A model generated the notes under the pieces. That model saw nothing but the letters and a program-made list of their open reading frames with translations. It searched no databases and was not told the DNA's origin. A program made the position numbers and the translations under genes. Positions 6,779-9,816 of a DNA stretch of 9,816 nt are shown here, one piece after another. This DNA is from CAZADH01 sp964483805 (lineage in GTDB: Bacteria > Muiribacteriota > Ozemobacteria > Ozemobacterales > Ozemobacteraceae), in assembly GCA_964483805.1 (NCBI GenBank), contig CAZADH010000237.1:1-9816 (forward strand), in the 5' to 3' direction. How positions within the stretch are numbered: the stretch's first letter is position 1; each line of letters begins with the position of its first letter.

Positions 6779-7798
6779 TCAGGGTGAAACCGGTTCAGAA
6801 TACCAGTAATCTTGGGTGTCGGCTTGGCCGGTGATGAGGGGGCCGTTCGGCCCCGAGCCACCCAGCAGCCAGAGCCGGTTGTTGAAAACCACGCAATGGT
6901 GGCCGCCGCGGGCTTCAAAGGGGCCGCGGCGGGAATTGCATGTCCAGTGGCTGCCGTCGCCACTGTACCAGGTGTCGTTGAGCACCTCGGTCTTGTCGCT
7001 GCCTTGCACGTTCAAGAAAAAGAGCGGGTCGCGCAGGACCGTCTCGAGAAGGCCGCGTCGCCGGCGCCCCCCGGTCAACCACAACCGGCCGGCGAAAACC
7101 GTGCAGGCGCCGTCGCCCTGGAACCCACGCGGAAAACATGGGTCGACGCGCGCCCAGCGGATGCCGTCAGGTGAATGCCAGATGCTCGGTTCGTCGGATT
7201 GGTTGATGATCCAGAGTTCGCCTTTGAACACGAGAAGGGTCTGATCGAAGCAGGTGTAGAACGGTGTCTGCATGGGCAACTTCTGCCAGGTGGCGCCATC
7301 GCTGGAGTTCATGACCCAGGCATCGCACGACGTGTCGCCGATCATCCACAATTTGTCGGCGAAACTGACGGCCGCTTTGCCGTCATGCGCGGGAAACCCG
7401 CCGTTGGCGGTGATTTGGCGCCAGTTCTTGCCGTCGGCAGAGCACCACACATCCGGGACGCCATACCCCGGTCCGCCCCCGATGCCCCACAAAAGCCCCT
7501 TGTGGGGCAGCCAGTGTGCAAACACTTTGCGATCCGCAGTGGCAAACGGAGGCTTTGCCGACAGGTGTTGCCACCGGACGCCGTCGTCGGACGCCCAGAC
7601 GCCGTTGAGGTCATTGACGAACAGCCGATCATGCAAAACCGTCACCCGCATGTCGTATGAAGAAAAGAACTGGTTGCGGGTCGGGGCCTTGACCCACGCG
7701 ATCAGGGGAACGGTGCGCTTTGTAAAGTAAACGTAAATACAAAGGCCAAGACAGACGCAGGCCGCAACGAGCATGCCCCCCTTCGCTCTGGCGGTCAT
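6779..7798 (-). CDS. Membrane-anchored Kelch/Asp-box beta-propeller protein
   Basis: A 339-residue protein with one N-terminal hydrophobic segment (about residues 9-26, counting from an in-frame GTG one codon upstream) preceded by basic residues. This suits an uncleaved anchor or signal, with the rest outside the cytoplasm. The body shows six repeated units. Each has an aromatic strand such as RLWLLGG or ELWIINQ followed by a turn of the form xWxSxDGxxW. Examples are VWASDDGVRW, VWCSADGKNW, WVMNSSDGATW, IWHSPDGIRW and TWYSGDGSHW, with a final truncated DYWYS. This Asp-box-like turn combined with Kelch-like LWxxGG strands predicts a six-bladed beta-propeller with the last strand near the C-terminus. 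Propellers of this type bind glycans, proteins or small ligands; no catalytic residue is identifiable. The start is ATG at 7798 or GTG at 7801, only 9-12 nt after the stop of the surface-protein gene, so the two are very likely co-transcribed. Confidence 0.82.
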   Translation of the reverse strand: MTARAKGGMLVAACVCLGLCIYVYFTKRTVPLIAWVKAPTRNQFFSSYDMRVTVLHDRLFVNDLNGVWASDDGVRWQHLSAKPPFATADRKVFAHWLPHKGLLWGIGGGPGYGVPDVWCSADGKNWRQITANGGFPAHDGKAAVSFADKLWMIGDTSCDAWVMNSSDGATWQKLPMQTPFYTCFDQTLLVFKGELWIINQSDEPSIWHSPDGIRWARVDPCFPRGFQGDGACTVFAGRLWLTGGRRRRGLLETVLRDPLFFLNVQGSDKTEVLNDTWYSGDGSHWTCNSRRGPFEARGGHHCVVFNNRLWLLGGSGPNGPLITGQADTQDYWYSEPVSP

Positions 7799-7810
7799 CA
7801 CCCCAGGAAC

Positions 7811-9816
7811 TCAGTTGGGCATACTCAGGCGAACCCCGTAGGCCGCACCCGAACCGGCGGTGCCGGCGAGTTTGATCCAGCCCAGTGCCTCGCTCCAGAC
7901 AAAACCGGAGAGGGCGCCGGTGGTCAGATCGATCGCCGCATTGCCGTGGGTGGCGCCGAAATTGAGCCAGCCGGCGTTCTCGCTCCAGGCGTAACCCGAG
8001 AGCACGCCGGTGGCGCTGATATTGACACCGTATTGCGCGCCGGACCCCGCGGTGCCGGCGAGCTTGATCCAGCCGATGTTTTCGCCCCAGGCATAACCGC
8101 TCAGACTGCCGCTGGCGCCGAGGATGGCGGTGGCGCTGCCGTTGGCGTCGCCGAAGTTGATCCAGGCGGCGTTTTCGCTGAAGGCAAACTTGTTCGCGGC
8201 GGCCACCCCGGCATTGATGGCGGCGAAGGCGGCGGTGACGGTGGCGTTGGCGGTGACGTTGGTGTCGGTGCGGGGATTGTCGGTACGCGCATCGCTCCAG
8301 TTGACGAAGCGATAACCGGCGGTCGGCACCGCGGTGACGGCCGTGCCGCCCGTCCCATGCTCGAGGACCTGCGTCGCCGTGCCGGTCAGCGACCCGTTGG
8401 GACCGGCGAGGTAGCTTACGGTGTATTGCACCAGCGTCCACTTCGCGTAGAGCGTGATGTCGGTGGTGACCGGGTCGGTGGTGAAGGTCCAGGCCGTGGT
8501 CAGGTTGGCCTCCCGGAACCACCCTGCGAATACGTAGTTGGCGCGGGTGGGTGGCGTCGGTGCGGTGGCCGTGGCGTTGAACTCGACCGTCTGGGTGGCG
8601 ACGGTCGAACCACCCAGAACGGCAAACGACACCTTCTGGGCGTTGATCACCCACTTGGCATACAGTGTCAACATGGCATCGACCTTGTCGGTGTCGAACT
8701 GCCATGGGGTTGCGAAGGTGGTGTCGCGATACCAACCCGCGAAGGTGTAGCCGGTCCGGGTCGGTGCGCTGGGCGCGGTGAGCAGCGCTCCGGAGGCCAC
8801 GGTCTGCGAGGCGATCGCGGTGCCGCCAAGCGCATCGAACAATACTGTGTATGACGCGGCGGCCACGCCGGTTCCGGTCCCCGTGCCGGTTGACGTTGCG
8901 GTGCCGGTGCCACTCGCCGTCCCGGTGCCGGTCGTTGTGGCCGTTCCGGTTGCCGTTGGTGTTCCTGTCGTCGTGGCGGTGTCAGTCGACGTCGAAGTGC
9001 CGGTCGCGGTCGCGGTTGCCGTTTCTGTCGAGGTCACCGTGCCGGTCCCCGTTGCGGTTCCCGTCAATGTTTGCGTGCCGGTCGCTGTGCCGGTGCCGGT
9101 GTTGGTCGCAGCGGACGTTCCCGTTCCGGTGCCCGTCGCAGTGCCCGTCGCGGAGGCCGTACCCGTCGAGGTCTGTGTGCCGGTTCCGCTACCGGTGGCG
9201 GTTTCGCCAGGAGCGGCAACCTGCAGCGGGAGGGCGATCTGGCAGAAACCCCGTTCGGGGGCGCTGACCCGCACGGTCACCGTGGCCTGACCAACGCTGG
9301 CCGGCGCGATCCAGGTGGCGGTATCGCTGTTGCCGGGAGCGGGAGAAAACGCGCCGCGGCCGGCATCCCACAGGTAGGTCAGGCTGGCGGTCGTGGCGAC
9401 GTTGAGCGGTTGGGCCTTGATGAGCACGCGGTCGCCCGGATGGNNNNNNNNNNGACCGGGTTGGTCGTCGATATCGCGACATCGTTCTTCGTTGCCGCGA
9501 CCGTGGCTTGGATGGGTGGGTTCACGGCGCTGGGCGGTGCGACCTGAACGTCGACGGTCACGACGCCCGACGAGCCGGCCAACGGCACGGTGACGCGGGG
9601 GCGGTCGGCAGCCGGCGGTGTGACTTGCTGGTTGGTCGTCACGGTGACCTGCACGATGATCTCAGCTTGCGGTTCGGCATCGGGCAGCGGACCGACGACG
9701 AACGAGCCGCCGGCGCCGACGGTGAAGCGCTCGCCGAACACCGTGACGACGGTGCCGCTGGCGAGGGGGTTGCCTGAGGTGTCGCGCATGATGCCCGAGA
9801 TGATGCGGGACGCGAC
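7811..9816 (-). CDS. Multidomain repeat-rich surface or secreted protein, N-terminus missing and interrupted by assembly gap
   Basis: An extracellular modular protein read leftward and still open at the right edge. From the N-terminal side: a carboxypeptidase-regulatory-like segment (about 9816-9690; SGIMRDTSGNPLASG); a further beta-rich stretch to the gap; an Ig/PKD-like domain (about 9442-9250; LTYLWDAGRGAFS, TATWIAPASVG); a Thr-x dipeptide linker (9202-8864); two Flg_new/InlB B-type repeats and one diverged repeat (8851-8222); and a C-terminal aromatic repeat domain (8186-7814). Ten Ns at 9444-9453 break the gene. The two sides are out of frame by the given gap length, but they match as one protein in content, so the gap size is probably a placeholder. 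A GTG at 9427 could be taken as a start, but it lies within the Ig-like domain and is not believed. No LPXTG, PEP-CTERM or other sorting tail follows the last repeat. Likely roles are adhesion or surface decoration; this is inference. Confidence 0.85.
7814..8186 (-). repeat. C-terminal A-B-A-B aromatic repeats in the surface protein
   Basis: Four units of 30-34 codons alternate between two types. Type A contains SENAxWxNFG plus a short Ala/Ile strand. Type B contains SExxGWIKLAGTAGSGAxYGV. Each ends with a (L)SG turn and restarts with [YF]xWxE. The A+B pair recurs every 64 codons, and the DNA also repeats: near-identical copies of GGTGCCGGCGAG(t/c)TTGATCC lie near 7859 and 8051. This points to tandem duplication of a two-unit module. 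I know the GYAWSENxGWI motif from bacterial extracellular proteins but not a named function. Confidence 0.8.
8222..8851 (-). repeat. Three InlB/Flg_new-type beta repeats
   Basis: Three repeats of about 67-68 residues follow each other. The first two (8851-8648 and 8635-8435) fit the Listeria/Bacteroides Flg_new pattern: an opening YTVLFDALGG or VSFAVLGGS, then PTRTGYTFAGWYRD or PTRANYVFAGWFRE, and LTLYAKW or ITLYAKW at the end. The third (8425-8222) is a related but different type: YTVSYLAGPNGSLTG, then PTAGYRFVNWSD and a TNVTANATVTAAF end. Such repeats form beta-grasp-like rods in InlB-type surface proteins and serve as spacers or ligand-binding stalks. Confidence 0.88.
8864..9202 (-). repeat. 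Thr-x dipeptide low-complexity linker
   Basis: About 113 codons in which nearly every second residue is Thr and the residue between is mostly Gly or Ala, sometimes Ser, Gln, Asn, Glu, Asp, Val, Leu or Pro. Ser, Ala or Gly occasionally replaces Thr. The DNA shows a 6-nt periodicity, but third codon positions vary freely (GTGCCG, GTTCCG, GTCCCG, GTTGCG and others on the plus strand). This is expected if the peptide pattern is under selection rather than freshly made by slippage. It joins the Ig-like domain to the beta repeats and is probably an extended, possibly O-glycosylated, stalk. Confidence 0.9.
9444..9453. other. Assembly gap (10 Ns)
   Basis: Ten ambiguous bases mark a join between two contigs inside the surface-protein gene. 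Codon phase on the two sides leaves 11 nt (ten Ns plus the base at 9443) between complete codons, so the given length does not keep the frame. The true gap length should be 2 modulo 3 if the gene is continuous. Confidence 0.97.

Noticed and set aside
7629..8735. Minus-strand open frame rich in Arg and His overlapping the surface protein and propeller genes
   Set aside because: It is a shifted frame of the repeat region; the periodic RRHRR-like composition comes from the repeated codons of the true frame.
8864..9202. Thr-x-Thr tract as an ice-binding protein
   Set aside because: Insect-type TxT ice-binding sites sit on a regular 12-15 residue solenoid with Cys or packing residues. This tract is a plain dipeptide repeat with no such period.
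8778..9290. Plus-strand open frame encoding a Val-Pro dipeptide polymer resembling elastin
   Set aside because: It is the antisense reading of the Thr-x tract; GT and CC bases of the sense codons create Val-Pro automatically.
9425..9427. GTG as the true start of the surface protein
   Set aside because: It falls inside an Ig/PKD-like domain whose first strand (HPGDRVLIKA) continues upstream to the gap, and no signal peptide follows it.

Overview
The window is GC-rich and densely packed with bacterial genes. It carries Sec-type signal peptides, hybrid two-component kinases, a CobB-type sirtuin, peptidase T and a large repeat-rich surface or secreted protein. The run of 10 Ns marks it as a draft or metagenome scaffold. 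The gene content fits a Gram-negative bacterium with a complex signalling and surface repertoire, of the kind common in Myxococcota or Desulfobacterota-like and PVC-like lineages. I cannot place it more finely from sequence alone, and this placement is inference.

Region 1 (1-3648, minus strand) is a three-gene block read right to left. It starts with a small secreted protein of unknown function (2887-3648). Next, 16 nt further on, is a membrane-bound hybrid histidine kinase (1059-2870). Last is a soluble receiver-kinase fusion (1066 to beyond the left edge) whose start overlaps the hybrid kinase stop by 8 nt. The two kinases could form a phosphorelay, but no DNA-binding or enzymatic output domain lies in the window.

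Region 2 (3649-4614) holds an exported nitroreductase/SagB-like flavoenzyme (3812-4480, minus strand), preceded by a divergent intergenic region. That region carries a good sigma70-like promoter pointing right.

Region 3 (4615-6679, plus strand) is a tight cobB-pepT operon: an NAD-dependent deacylase with the YxxR desuccinylase signature, overlapping peptidase T by 8 nt. It suggests protein deacylation and tripeptide turnover are co-expressed. The sirtuin carries an unusual insertion of about 22 residues before its NLEP motif.

Region 4 (6779-9816, minus strand) is a two-gene cell-envelope unit. Upstream is a multidomain surface or secreted protein, incomplete at its N-terminus and interrupted by the N gap. 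Its domains are a carboxypeptidase-regulatory-like domain, an Ig/PKD-like domain, a Thr-x dipeptide linker of about 113 residues, three InlB/Flg_new-type beta repeats and a C-terminal A-B-A-B aromatic repeat. About 12 nt after its stop begins a membrane-anchored Kelch/Asp-box beta-propeller protein. This unit converges on pepT.

No tRNA, rRNA, CRISPR array, insertion sequence or phage gene was seen. I found no convincing wholly new system. The most distinctive parts are the surface protein/propeller pair, the exported nitroreductase and the sirtuin insertion.
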